Shown: positions 44,036 through 52,833 of the stretch, in pieces | Layout of the letters: each line of letters opens with the position of its first letter | Numbering within the stretch: position 1 is the stretch's first letter | DNA from: Chitinophagaceae bacterium | Lineage (GTDB): Bacteria; Bacteroidota; Bacteroidia; Chitinophagales; Chitinophagaceae | Assembly: GCA_014379345.1 (NCBI GenBank) | Contig: JACMLY010000152.1 | Location: forward strand, 22,119 to 86,118 | Direction of reading: 5' to 3' | Length of the DNA: 64,000 nucleotides | Position numbers and translations under genes: made by a program | The notes under the pieces: generated by a model | What the model saw: the letters and a program-made list of their open reading frames with translations, nothing else | The model's database searches: none | Told to the model about the DNA's origin: nothing

Positions 44036-44722
44036 ATGACAAAAGAGGATAAAAAATTAGACAATCCTGTTTGGCATTCATTAAACGAAACTCATTGGGA
44101 TTTTGGCATCCTGTATAAGAATATGAAATTTTACCATCCTGACTATTGTCCATTTGGTGGTTTTGTAAATATTGATAAAACAGCGATCAGTATCAATAAA
44201 TATTCAGAACTATCAGATAATTTTTATGTTGTTGGCAATAAACCGGTTTTTGACAATAATCTGAAGTTGAGTAAAGAATTAGTGTGTAATCAAATGCTTG
44301 TCGACAAGCCAATTGATATTGAAATGAACGAAACAGTTGTAGAACTGCAAACAAACGACAATGACGATTTATTCAAGCTGGTCAACCTGGTTCAACCAGG
44401 CTATTTTAAAACTAAGACATCACGGTTGGGGCACTATTATGGGATATATAAAAGCGGGAAATTAATCGCGGTCACGGGCGAACGAATGAAAATGAACTCA
44501 TATACAGAAATAAGTGCTGTAGTCACCCATCCTGATTATACGGGAAAAGGCTTTGCTAAACAATTGATTGCTTATGCTGCCAACAAAATATTCGGCGAAA
44601 ATAAAACACCCTATCTACACGTTGCTGATATCAATTCAGCAGCAATCAGACTGTATGAAAAACTTAATTTCAAGACAAGACGAAAAATCAGTTTTTGGAA
44701 TCTCATCCCAATGAACAATTAG
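44036..44722 (+). CDS. GNAT-family acetyltransferase (FR47-like)
   Basis: 228 residues. The C-terminal 110 residues hold the acetyltransferase core: VVELQTNDNDDLFKLVNLVQPGYF, GIYKSGKLIAVTGERMKMNSYTEISAVVTHPDYTGKGFAKQLIAYAANKIF, and LHVADINSAAIRLYEKLNFKTRRK. The N-terminal half (WDFGILYKNMKFYHPDYCPFGGF) is typical of FR47-type members. Substrate unknown. Confidence 0.87.
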   Translation: MTKEDKKLDNPVWHSLNETHWDFGILYKNMKFYHPDYCPFGGFVNIDKTAISINKYSELSDNFYVVGNKPVFDNNLKLSKELVCNQMLVDKPIDIEMNETVVELQTNDNDDLFKLVNLVQPGYFKTKTSRLGHYYGIYKSGKLIAVTGERMKMNSYTEISAVVTHPDYTGKGFAKQLIAYAANKIFGENKTPYLHVADINSAAIRLYEKLNFKTRRKISFWNLIPMNN

Positions 44723-44737
44723 AAAATAACAAAATGC

Positions 44738-44840
44738 GAAAGTTGTAAATGCAATACAATAGAGCTTGAATACAAGTTCAACATCATATCTTTATTAAGC
44801 ACAAGAACTACGAGATGCCCGGCTGACGAACCTGTGTACG
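44738..44840 (+). repeat. Main-family repeat remnant
   Basis: GAGCTTGAATACAAGTTC, CATATCTTTATTA (44785-44797) and GATGCCCGGCTGACGAACCTG match the interior of the main family; no paired ends remain. It still places the promoter-like core about 90 nt before the next GNAT gene. Confidence 0.5.
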
Positions 44841-44884
44841 GGTGGGCCGGAATTAAATGTAATTAAAACAGGCAAAAGCACTAT

Positions 44885-45373
44885 ATGATAATTGCATCCG
44901 ACGAAAAGGATTTCGATGAGATATACGAGATCATAAATGATGGTGCATCTGCCTATCGCGGGGTAATCCCCGCAGATAGATGGCACGACCCCTATATGAA
45001 AAAAGAGGAACTAAAAAGACAAATTGATGAAGGAGTGCAATTCTGGAACTTTATCGAAGAGGAGAAGATCATGGGCGTAATGGGAATCCAGTTTAAAAAA
45101 GATGTTTCACTCATCCGACACGCATACGTTAGAACAATAAATAGAAAAAAAGGCATTGGAAGCAAGTTGCTTAAACATCTTTGCGAGATTTCCGCCACAC
45201 CAATACTGATTGGAACCTGGTCGGATGCAAATTGGGCAATAGAATTTTATCAAAAGCACGGGTTTCGCTTACTGCCAAAAGAAGAAAAAAATAACCTGCT
45301 GCGTAAATATTGGACAATCCCGGACCGACAAATAGAAACATCTGTAGTACTGGCAAGTTCCGATTGGATATAA
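44885..45373 (+). CDS. GNAT-family acetyltransferase
   Basis: 162 residues; starts IIASDEKDFDEIYEIINDGASAYRGVIPADRW, with core EEKIMGVMGIQFKKDVSLIRHAYVRTINRKKGIGSKLLKHLCEISATPILIGTWSDANWAIEFYQKHGFRLL. Substrate unknown. Confidence 0.88.
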   Translation: MIIASDEKDFDEIYEIINDGASAYRGVIPADRWHDPYMKKEELKRQIDEGVQFWNFIEEEKIMGVMGIQFKKDVSLIRHAYVRTINRKKGIGSKLLKHLCEISATPILIGTWSDANWAIEFYQKHGFRLLPKEEKNNLLRKYWTIPDRQIETSVVLASSDWI

Positions 45374-45431
45374 TTTTTGGCGCAACGGGTTGAAGACGTA
45401 ACAGGCAAGAGAACGACAAAAGACTTTATCT

Positions 45432-46244
45432 ATGTTACTTAAAAATAAACATGCAGTTATTTACGGCGCAGCCGGTTCTATTGGCAGTGCCGTTGCCCGT
45501 GCCGTTGCGCATGAAGGCGCGACCGTTTTTTTAACAGGACGCACGCTTGATAAATTAGAAAAACTAGCGAACGAAATAAATGCCACGGGCGGCAAAGCCT
45601 TCGCCGCAGTAGTAGATGCAATGAATGCGGAGGAGGTGAACAATCACCTGGTTGAGGTAACAAATCAGGTAGGCACGATAGATATATCCTTCAATCTAAT
45701 TGAAATTGAGAATAAGCAGGACATTGCATTGACACAGATGTCACCTGATGATTTTGTATATCCTGTAGAAAAGACCATGCGAACTCAATTTATTACCTCG
45801 ACCGCTGCCGGAAGGGTAATGATGAAAAAAGGCTCAGGTGTGATCCTGTCGCTTACGGCAACACCGGGAGGAGTGGGATACCCTCTGGTTGGTGGCTTTG
45901 GAGCTGCCTGCGCTGCACTGGAAAACTTTTCAAGAAATCTTGCTGTGGAACTCGGCATCTATGGAGTACGTGCCGTTAACATCAGGTCTGCCGGCTCGCC
46001 AGATTCACGGCCATTTAAGGAAGCAATGATAGCCCAGCCTGAAGTACTTGGTTCCGTTATTAATAAAATGAAAGGCGATACCATGTTGAAAGAGCTGCCT
46101 CTTATTGCGGACATTGCAAATGTTGCGGTGTTTCTTTCCAGCGATATGGCTGCAAAAATCACCGGCGTAACGATAGATGTTACCGTTGGCACCACTGCCG
46201 GCCTAAACCATCGAACAACAGATATAGAAAAAAGCAACGAATAA
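45432..46244 (+). CDS. SDR-fold protein lacking YxxxK
   Basis: 270 residues, close to the protein at 33414-34208 (MLLKNKHAVIYGAAGSIGSAVARAVAHEGATVFLTGRT; SSDMAAKITGVTIDVTVG). The active-site window reads GGVGYPLVGGFGAACAALENFSRNLAVELG, without Tyr or Lys. Same subfamily, so loss of the catalytic pair looks ancestral rather than a recent mutation. A GNAT gene follows 7 nt later. Confidence 0.86.
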   Translation: MLLKNKHAVIYGAAGSIGSAVARAVAHEGATVFLTGRTLDKLEKLANEINATGGKAFAAVVDAMNAEEVNNHLVEVTNQVGTIDISFNLIEIENKQDIALTQMSPDDFVYPVEKTMRTQFITSTAAGRVMMKKGSGVILSLTATPGGVGYPLVGGFGAACAALENFSRNLAVELGIYGVRAVNIRSAGSPDSRPFKEAMIAQPEVLGSVINKMKGDTMLKELPLIADIANVAVFLSSDMAAKITGVTIDVTVGTTAGLNHRTTDIEKSNE

Positions 46245-46251
46245 GCGATCT

Positions 46252-46713
46252 ATGGACAACGAACTCAGATTTAGATTTGCAGACCTGGACGACCTTCGTG
46301 ACATTGTAAAAATGTTATCAGACGATATTCTCGGTGCAACAAGAGAAAAATTAGAAAGTTCTCTTTCCGGGAACTATTTAACAGCTTTTGAGAAAATAAC
46401 AAGTGATCCAAACCAGGAATTGACCATTGTTGAAATGAATGGTGAAAGAGTGGCGACATTCCAACTGACATTTATACAATACCTGGTATACCAGGGAGGA
46501 CGAAGAGCTCAAATAGAAGCGGTAAGAATAAAATCTAATTATCGTGGAATGGGTATTGGAACAAAAGTCTTTGAATATGTAATCAATAGAGCAAAGGAAA
46601 AAGGATGTCATTTATTACAATTGACGTCGGACAAAAAAAGACCTGAGGCGATAAAATTCTATGAAAGAATTGGGTTTATTTCAACACACGAGGGAATGAA
46701 ACTTCAACTATGA
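46252..46713 (+). CDS. GNAT-family acetyltransferase
   Basis: 153 residues: RFADLDDLRDIVKMLSDDILGATREK, VATFQLTFIQYL, GGRRAQIEAVRIKSNYRGMGIGTKVFEYVINRAKEKGCHLLQLTSDKKRPEAIKFYERIGF. A well-conserved PhnO/RimI-like core. Starts 7 nt after the SDR stop, so co-transcribed. Confidence 0.9.
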   Translation: MDNELRFRFADLDDLRDIVKMLSDDILGATREKLESSLSGNYLTAFEKITSDPNQELTIVEMNGERVATFQLTFIQYLVYQGGRRAQIEAVRIKSNYRGMGIGTKVFEYVINRAKEKGCHLLQLTSDKKRPEAIKFYERIGFISTHEGMKLQL

Positions 46714-46793
46714 TAATTTTTATTGATGGATCTTAATAGGCCTGAAATTGATAACTATTTCAAAAATAAGGACCCAAAAACAACCAGGAAATC

Positions 46794-47168
46794 ATGTGGA
46801 ACACAAATACATTATGGTTTGAAATTGCAATAGTGACCATATTTTTTTTATTCGGTCATATTTTTTTAGGACATTTTGAAGAGAGAAGCCCTCAATGGAG
46901 AAAAATATTAAAATATATTGTAACCCTTCTGATCATAATCTCGATATCAATATTTCTTGGACGAAAAATTGCATTAATAGTTTTGGGCGTATCTATTATT
47001 CCTGTGGTTTTTATACACGCTGTAATGCTACCCAAAAAAGGAATAAACGGGTGGACCGGTGAACCTAAGTCAAAATACTATGACTTCAGGGGATGGGACA
47101 AAAACATTTTCGATATCGACAAAAATGAATTGGAGAAAAAGGGCGAATCCAAAAACACAGGCTTTTAA
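46794..47168 (+). CDS. Small membrane protein of unknown function
   Basis: 124 residues; three predicted transmembrane helices (about 8-26, 39-57, 59-78), then a soluble tail (KSKYYDFRGWDKNIFDIDKNELEKKGESK). Family not recognised. It precedes the TPR lipoprotein by 33 nt. Confidence 0.7.
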   Translation: MWNTNTLWFEIAIVTIFFLFGHIFLGHFEERSPQWRKILKYIVTLLIIISISIFLGRKIALIVLGVSIIPVVFIHAVMLPKKGINGWTGEPKSKYYDFRGWDKNIFDIDKNELEKKGESKNTGF

Positions 47169-47201
47169 TATCCTATTTATCAACACAACTGCCTTCAACA
47201 C

Positions 47202-48923
47202 ATGAAAAAGTTATTACAAGATGCGAATTTGGTGTTTTTAAGTGCAGCCATACTGACCCTCCTATCCTGCGGTGCGAAAAATAACAATCCGAAAAAAGAA
47301 GCAATAAATGCGATCAACCTTAAAAGAGGTGATCTGGTTTTGTGTGGAAAATCTGACAATCAATTGGGCACTGTTGCATTTGAATCATCCTGTTCCGAAA
47401 AAGGAAAAAAAGACTTTAATCTTGGTATCGCGCTATTGCATTCGTTTGAATATGATGAAGCGGAAAAAGTTTTTGCAAAAATCATAGATGAAGATCCGGA
47501 ATGTGCCATGGCTTATTGGGGAGTTGCCATGAGCAATTACCATCCTCTTTGGGCACCTCCCACCCTACCCGAACTCGAAAAAGGAGCTAAAGCAATTGCA
47601 ATTGCCCAATCCCTTACAAAAAAATCAAAAAAAGAATCAGCATATATAGACGCTATCGGATTATTCTATAAAGACTGGAATAAAACGGACCATCGCACCC
47701 GCGCTGTCAATTTTGAAAAGGCGATGGAAAAACTACATACAGACTATCCAAATGATGGAGAGGTGGCAATATTCTATGCGCTGGCGCTCGACGCAGCGGC
47801 AGATCCCGCTGATAAGTCTTTTAACAAACAACGAAAAGCCGGCGCAATTCTAACTGCATTATATCCAAATGAACCCAATCATCCGGGAATTGTGCACTAT
47901 ATTATTCATAGCTACGACTATCCTGAACTTGCTGCACTGGCCCTGCCGTCTGCAAGAAAATATGCTTCCATTGCGCCGTCTTCAGCGCATGCCCAGCATA
48001 TGCCTTCGCATATTTTCACGAGGCTGGGGCTTTGGGACGAATGTATTCATTCTAACCTGGTTTCTACTTCTTCGGCAAGATGCTATGCCGAGAAAGCGGG
48101 AATCAAAGGTCATTGGGACGAAGAGCTTCACGCCCTCGATTATCTTGTTTACGCCTACCTGCAAAAGGCAGAAAATACTCTGGCAAAAGAGCAATACGAT
48201 TACCTCAAAACCATTCACGAAGTTCATCCACCGAATTTTAAGGTTGCATATGCGTTTGCTTCTATCCCTGCACGTTATTTACTCGAGAATAAAAATTGGA
48301 AAGAAGCCGCCAGTCTAACGGTGCATCCGGCAGATTTTCCATGGGAAAAATTTCCGTGGCAAAAAGCGATCATCCATCTAACCCGGGTCCTTGGTTCTGT
48401 TCATACAGGCAATATTAATTCAGCTTTAACGGAATTAAAAAGCTTGCAAACAATTCATGATACCTTAATGGAACAAAAAGATGTATATAAAGCCAATCAG
48501 GTACGAATACAAATTCAGGCGGCTGAGGCCTGGGTACTTTTCAAGCAGGGAAAACCGAATGAAGCATTAAAGCTTATGAATGCTGCAGCCGACATGGAAG
48601 ATGAAACCGAAAAACATCCTGTTACGCCGGGAGAAATAATACCGGCGAGAGAGTTGCTGGGAGATCTGCTATTGCAGATGAACAAACCGGAAAAAGCTTT
48701 GGAAGCATACGAGGCAAATTTGAAGAAGCATCCCAACCGTTTTAACGGTCTGTACGGGGCGGCCGTAGCCGCGGAAAAGTATAATAACCTTGAAAAAGCA
48801 ACTACCTATTATCAGCAGTTGACTGCTATTGCAAATTCAACCGGTGCAAATCGCCCCGAACTCGATTCAGCGAGAATGTTTTTAAAAAAGCAGAACCCTA
48901 ATCTTGGTAAAGTCGTACTGTAA
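47202..48923 (+). CDS. TPR-repeat lipoprotein
   Basis: 573 residues. Lipobox LLSC near residue 23, then many tetratricopeptide-like helices (DFNLGIALLHSFEYDEAEKVFAKIIDEDPECAMAYWGVAMSNYHPLW at about 72-118; ADMEDETEKHPVTPGEIIPARELLGDLLLQMNKPEKALEAYEANLKKHPNR near the end). The motif HSYDYPELAALALPSARKYASIAPSSAHAQHMPSHIFTRLGLWDE is shared with the protein at 57355-59100, its paralogue. Role unknown; probably an envelope scaffold. Confidence 0.88.
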   Translation: MKKLLQDANLVFLSAAILTLLSCGAKNNNPKKEAINAINLKRGDLVLCGKSDNQLGTVAFESSCSEKGKKDFNLGIALLHSFEYDEAEKVFAKIIDEDPECAMAYWGVAMSNYHPLWAPPTLPELEKGAKAIAIAQSLTKKSKKESAYIDAIGLFYKDWNKTDHRTRAVNFEKAMEKLHTDYPNDGEVAIFYALALDAAADPADKSFNKQRKAGAILTALYPNEPNHPGIVHYIIHSYDYPELAALALPSARKYASIAPSSAHAQHMPSHIFTRLGLWDECIHSNLVSTSSARCYAEKAGIKGHWDEELHALDYLVYAYLQKAENTLAKEQYDYLKTIHEVHPPNFKVAYAFASIPARYLLENKNWKEAASLTVHPADFPWEKFPWQKAIIHLTRVLGSVHTGNINSALTELKSLQTIHDTLMEQKDVYKANQVRIQIQAAEAWVLFKQGKPNEALKLMNAAADMEDETEKHPVTPGEIIPARELLGDLLLQMNKPEKALEAYEANLKKHPNRFNGLYGAAVAAEKYNNLEKATTYYQQLTAIANSTGANRPELDSARMFLKKQNPNLGKVVL

Positions 48924-48944
48924 AAACTTCTACTAACAACGCGC

Positions 48945-49394
48945 ATGCAAATGGAATTAATACCGATCAAACAAACATTCGAAGAAAATGATGAACTGGC
49001 AATTAATTCCTTGTACCAGGAGACAATCTATTTGACAATTGACTTTTATAAAAAGGTAGGTTTTGTACCCCCGTGGATTGGTTATTTCGTTAAACAGGAC
49101 GACAGTTTTGTTGGAAACGCCGGCTTTAAGGGACCGCCAACAAACGGAACTGTAGAAATTGCGTACGGCACAATGGAGGAGTACAGAAAACAAGGAATTG
49201 GAACGTCGATTTGTAAACAACTGGTTGACCTATCTCTAAAAACTGATTCCTCAATAAAAATAACGGCGAGAACATTATCTAAAGAAAACTTCTCGGCCAG
49301 CATACTTGAAAAAAATAACTTTATATGCACTGGCACAGTCTTGGACGCGGAGGATGGCGAAGTATGGGAATGGGTTTTTACAGCAAAGGAATAA
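48945..49394 (+). CDS. GNAT-family acetyltransferase
   Basis: 149 residues: VPPWIGYFVKQDDSFVGNAGFKGPPTNGTVEIAYGTMEEYRKQGIGTSICKQLVDLSLKTDSSIKITARTLSKENFSASILEKNNFICTG is the acetyl-CoA core. The pattern of cell-wall/ribosomal-protein acetylases is not distinctive enough to predict a substrate. Confidence 0.87.
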   Translation: MQMELIPIKQTFEENDELAINSLYQETIYLTIDFYKKVGFVPPWIGYFVKQDDSFVGNAGFKGPPTNGTVEIAYGTMEEYRKQGIGTSICKQLVDLSLKTDSSIKITARTLSKENFSASILEKNNFICTGTVLDAEDGEVWEWVFTAKE

Positions 49395-49421
49395 CCATAA
49401 TGAATAAACAATTCATTATGG
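49395..49421. terminator. Perfect hairpin after the GNAT gene
   Basis: CCATAATGAAT / ATTCATTATGG pair over 11 bp with a 5-nt loop, immediately after the stop codon. No U-tract follows, so it is a stable hairpin rather than a standard terminator. Confidence 0.5.
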
Positions 49422-49635
49422 TGATCGTTGAGATATAAAATATTACACGAATTGTCAGTTTACTTATTATTTACTTCAAAAAAAAATTCCAATAAAATGT
49501 GATTTTTTTGATGTTGCCGCGAATAATTAAACCAGCATATGGTTGCACAATATTTGATCGCCGGGAAAAAAAGCGAAAATGGCGATCATTCATTAAGTAT
49601 TCACATTTCTGACCGCGGGTTGGCAATTACCAAGA

Positions 49636-50142
49636 ATGAATTTAACTGATAAATCAGACATATTCCTTTCTGTTATCCAGGCAAACAAAGGGATTATCTA
49701 CAGAGTGGCAAATTCCTACTGCAGCAATGCGGAGGACAGAAAAGATCTTGTTCAGGAAATAATTGTGCAACTATGGAAATCATTTGACAATTATACAGAC
49801 CAGTATAAATATTCCACCTGGATATATCGTATCGCATTAAATGTAGCGATCTCCAGTTACAGGAAAGAAAACCGTAAAAAGCACATTTCCAATCCGCTGT
49901 CTGAAGATATTTTACATATTGTTGACGCAGGCGTCGCTGACGGAACAGAAGAAAATATTGGTTTTTTACACCAATTCATTTCCGACTTAAAGGAGTTAGA
50001 CCGGGCTCTTATGTTACTCTATCTTGAAGAAAAGACTTACAAAGAAATGGCCGGGATCATGGGTATTTCAGAAACCAATGTGGCAACAAAAATCGGGCGG
50101 ATAAAAAACATCTTAAAACAAAAATTCTCAATAATAAAATAA
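49636..50142 (+). CDS. ECF-type RNA polymerase sigma factor
   Basis: 168 residues. Sigma region 2 (NKGIIYRVANSYCSNAEDRKDLVQEIIVQLWKSFDNYTDQYKYSTWIYRIALNVAISSYRKENR, about 14-80) and sigma region 4 (LKELDRALMLLYLEEKTYKEMAGIMGISETNVATKIGRIKNILKQKF, about 117-163). Directs a regulon as an alternative sigma factor. The membrane protein starting 8 nt later is the probable partner or anti-sigma component. Confidence 0.93.
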   Translation: MNLTDKSDIFLSVIQANKGIIYRVANSYCSNAEDRKDLVQEIIVQLWKSFDNYTDQYKYSTWIYRIALNVAISSYRKENRKKHISNPLSEDILHIVDAGVADGTEENIGFLHQFISDLKELDRALMLLYLEEKTYKEMAGIMGISETNVATKIGRIKNILKQKFSIIK

Positions 50143-50150
50143 TATCATTT

Positions 50151-50828
50151 ATGGAAGACATGGAAATTATAAGTCTTTGGAAATCTTACGCAAAAAAATT
50201 AGACGAAAGCCTGTTGCTCAATAGGAAAAATGCAGAAGATATCACTAAAATGAAGGTCGGGTCATTTCTTGCTTCCATGAGACCGTTAAAAATTTTTACA
50301 ATTCTGGTCGGTATATTATGGGTTGTCTTTGTCGATGTTTTAATTATCAATCTGTTTCATATAGCAAGTCCATTTTTTCTGATCTCGGCTGGCATCCAGG
50401 TGTTTCTGACAAAATTGGCCATTGGAATTTACTTATATCAATTAATCCTTATTTACCAGGTAGATATCACTGAGCCGATTTTGGCGACACAGAACAAACT
50501 AGCCCGTTTGAAATCCTCAACGCTTTGGGTTACCCGCCTTCTTTTTCTGCAACTGCCGGTATGGACAACCTTTTATTGGACCAAAGGAATGGTAGAAAAC
50601 GGAAACTTTTTCCTGATCCTTTTCCAGGTCGCAATCACTCTGTTGTTTGTTCTGGCTTCTATTTGGCTTTATTGGAATATAAAATATGAAAACAGGCATA
50701 AGAAATGGTTCAGGTTAATTTTTGACGGAAAAGAATGGACTCCGGTAATAAAGTCGATAGAACTGTTGAACCAGATAGAAGAATATCGAATTGAGAGTAC
50801 AAGCCCTGCCAAAAACAATGGTGATTAA
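50151..50828 (+). CDS. Membrane protein co-transcribed with the sigma factor
   Basis: 225 residues with four predicted transmembrane helices (about 48-67, 74-104, 127-143, 150-174) and a soluble C-terminal tail. An N-terminal soluble part (EIISLWKSYAKKLDESLLLNRKNAEDITKMKVGSFLASMRP) could bind the sigma factor as anti-sigma proteins do. No recognised anti-sigma domain, so that role is inferred from position. Confidence 0.75.
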   Translation: MEDMEIISLWKSYAKKLDESLLLNRKNAEDITKMKVGSFLASMRPLKIFTILVGILWVVFVDVLIINLFHIASPFFLISAGIQVFLTKLAIGIYLYQLILIYQVDITEPILATQNKLARLKSSTLWVTRLLFLQLPVWTTFYWTKGMVENGNFFLILFQVAITLLFVLASIWLYWNIKYENRHKKWFRLIFDGKEWTPVIKSIELLNQIEEYRIESTSPAKNNGD

Positions 50829-50927
50829 ACAGCATTTGCAAAGTCAGAGTATAAGAATCCCTGGCTCAGGTTGTGTGGTACTATTCGTGGTGCCTGAAGA
50901 AGTTGAAATCCCATAATTAGCTAAAAA

Positions 50928-51320
50928 ATGGAACAATAAAAAATTTGCACAGCATGCGGTACGTAGTATCCCGCGGGTTTCAATAGCCATGAGCTTTGCC
51001 CAAAAGAATTATGGGATGGGATCAGCTTATTCAATATTGGTGGTCACTTTCCCGGAAGCAGCATTTTACGCGTGCCGTTTCTTTCGTCTGGGGGAACTAT
51101 CCTCTGCGGTGATACCTTTTATATCTCTCCCAGTAAAAAGCATATGGCGGCCATGTACAGTTATCCCAATAGAATTCCGTTACCCCATGATGAGATACAA
51201 CGAATAAAACTGCAGATGCAATCCATAGAATTTGATGCAATACTCGCGGTTTACGATTACCAGAACATTTTTATAGAGACGAAGTCGATCCTGGAAAACT
51301 CGCTGGCTAAATACATGTGA
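50928..51320 (+). pseudogene. Metallo-beta-lactamase-fold hydrolase with two stops and a deletion
   Basis: In one frame: MEQ-stop-KICTACGT-stop-YPAGFNSHELCPKELWDGISLFNIGGHFPGSS and on to DAILAVYDYQNIFIETKSILENSLAKYM. The N-terminal zinc-ribbon-like CxxCGTxYPxxFN...CP is a recognisable start of a bacterial MBL-fold hydrolase family, followed directly by the last metal-site region (GGHFPGSS, LCGDTFY), so the first HxHxDH region is missing. The two stop codons and the deletion show that the gene is dead or remodelled. Confidence 0.75.
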
Positions 51321-51449
51321 TTATTTCTAAAGGTAAGAGGCTCCACTAACAGCAAGTTGCCAGATCGCAGAGATGACGAATGGCATTCGTCGTATAATTC
51401 CTAAATTAGATGATAGGATTGTGCAACGACAACTCAAATCAACCTAAAA

Positions 51450-52181
51450 ATGAAAATCTGTGTGGCGCAGGCAAGACCGATCAAAGGTGATATTCCCGCC
51501 AATATTGAGAATCACAAAAAATTGGTACAATTAGCCGTCTTTAATAAAGCAGACATCATCATTTTCCCTGAACTTTCGATAACGGGCTACGAACCGGAAC
51601 TATCTAAAGAATTAGCGACTGATGCTGATGACACCAGGTTTGACGAGTTCCAGGCAATAAGTGATGACAGGGAAATAACCATTGGTATTGGCGCACCTAC
51701 AAAGGATAGTGCAGGTGTCTGCATCACCATGATCATTTTTCAGCCACACCAATCAAGACAAACGTATTCAAAACAATATTTACATGCGGATGAGGAAGAA
51801 TTTTTTAGCAGCGGAAAAAGTTCTATCGGCCTGGTAGGAACTCCAAAGAATATTGCGTTTGCCATATGCTACGAACTATCAGTTCCGGCCCATTCTGAGA
51901 ACGCATTTAAAAGTGGTGCTCAAATTTATATTGCAAGTGTTGCTAAAACTGCCGGCGGCGTAGAAAAAGCCATTAAAAGTCTATCTGATATCGCAAACAA
52001 ATATTCAATGACAGTGTTGATGTCAAACTGTGTTGGACAATGCGAGGGTTCTGAATGTGGGGGGAAAACGTCAATTTGGAATGATAAGGGCTTATTGGTA
52101 GGACAGCTAAATGACGTGTGTGAAGGCATACTGATTATGAATACCGATACACAAGAAATGATTGGTATCACTACAGAATAA
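51450..52181 (+). CDS. Carbon-nitrogen hydrolase (nitrilase superfamily)
   Basis: 243 residues. The catalytic triad is complete: Glu41 in IIIFPELSITGYEPE, Lys108 in QTYSKQYLH and Cys140 in NIAFAICYELSVPAHSE. The nitrilase fold hydrolyses amides such as omega-amides, N-carbamoyl compounds or ureido groups; the substrate here cannot be stated. The ATG at 51450 gives the usual KICVAQARP start. Confidence 0.92.
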   Translation: MKICVAQARPIKGDIPANIENHKKLVQLAVFNKADIIIFPELSITGYEPELSKELATDADDTRFDEFQAISDDREITIGIGAPTKDSAGVCITMIIFQPHQSRQTYSKQYLHADEEEFFSSGKSSIGLVGTPKNIAFAICYELSVPAHSENAFKSGAQIYIASVAKTAGGVEKAIKSLSDIANKYSMTVLMSNCVGQCEGSECGGKTSIWNDKGLLVGQLNDVCEGILIMNTDTQEMIGITTE

Positions 52182-52395
52182 ATGAATTTTATATCATCAT
52201 TTCCTAATACGTGCGACTGGCTTTGTAAAAATCGTCAAAATAATTCTTTGGTATTGCATATTCTTGATCTGACCTCAAAACAATAATTTTTTACCTTTAA
52301 CAAACAGACTGAAGGAACCCGGTGAACGACATACAAATGCCTGTCTGGCGAAGGCTGTCATAAAATGGATAAATAATTATTAAAATTGATTGATT

Positions 52396-52794
52396 ATGAA
52401 AACGAACGATGCCAACATAAACGATGTTGATAAATATATTGCCGGCTTTCCGCCCGACACTCAAAAGCTTCTCGAGAAATTCAGGGCAACCATTCAAAAA
52501 GCGGCTCCCCAGGCAGAAGAGGTAATAAGTTATCAAATGCCAGCTTACAAATTCCATGGAATGCTGGTTTATTTTGCGGGATATAAAAACCATATTGGAT
52601 TTTATCCAACGCCCTCCGGAATTAAAGCATTTAAGGAAGAGCTCTCTGCTTTTAAAGGCGCAAAGGGCTCCATTCAATTTCCCCTTGACAAATCCCTGCC
52701 CCTGCAACTGATCACTAAGATTGTAAAGTTCAGAATGAAAGAAAATTTGGAAACGGCAGAGATAAAGTCTATAAAGAAAAAGGGAAATGCCTAA
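52396..52794 (+). CDS. DUF1801-family protein (YdhG-like)
   Basis: 132 residues from ATG 52396 (the upstream TTG at 52390 adds two residues). NINDVDKYIAGFPPDTQKLLEKFRATIQKAAPQAEEVISYQMPAYKFHGMLVYFAGYKNHIGFYPTPSGIKAFKEEL is the YdhG/DUF1801 signature. More distant from the two cassette copies. Possibly linked to iron handling, as annotated for the family; unproven. Confidence 0.88.
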   Translation: MKTNDANINDVDKYIAGFPPDTQKLLEKFRATIQKAAPQAEEVISYQMPAYKFHGMLVYFAGYKNHIGFYPTPSGIKAFKEELSAFKGAKGSIQFPLDKSLPLQLITKIVKFRMKENLETAEIKSIKKKGNA

Positions 52795-52833
52795 AAAGGT
52801 TGGCTTGCTGAAAAGTTAACAGGCAAAAGTTTA

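Noticed and set aside
50989..51207. Separate small gene starting MSFAQKNYGMG
   Set aside because: It is an alternative frame over the decayed metallo-beta-lactamase-fold gene, whose own frame gives clear family motifs.
52182..52286. 34-codon open frame right after the amidase gene
   Set aside because: No domain, ribosome binding site or conserved pattern; likely chance.
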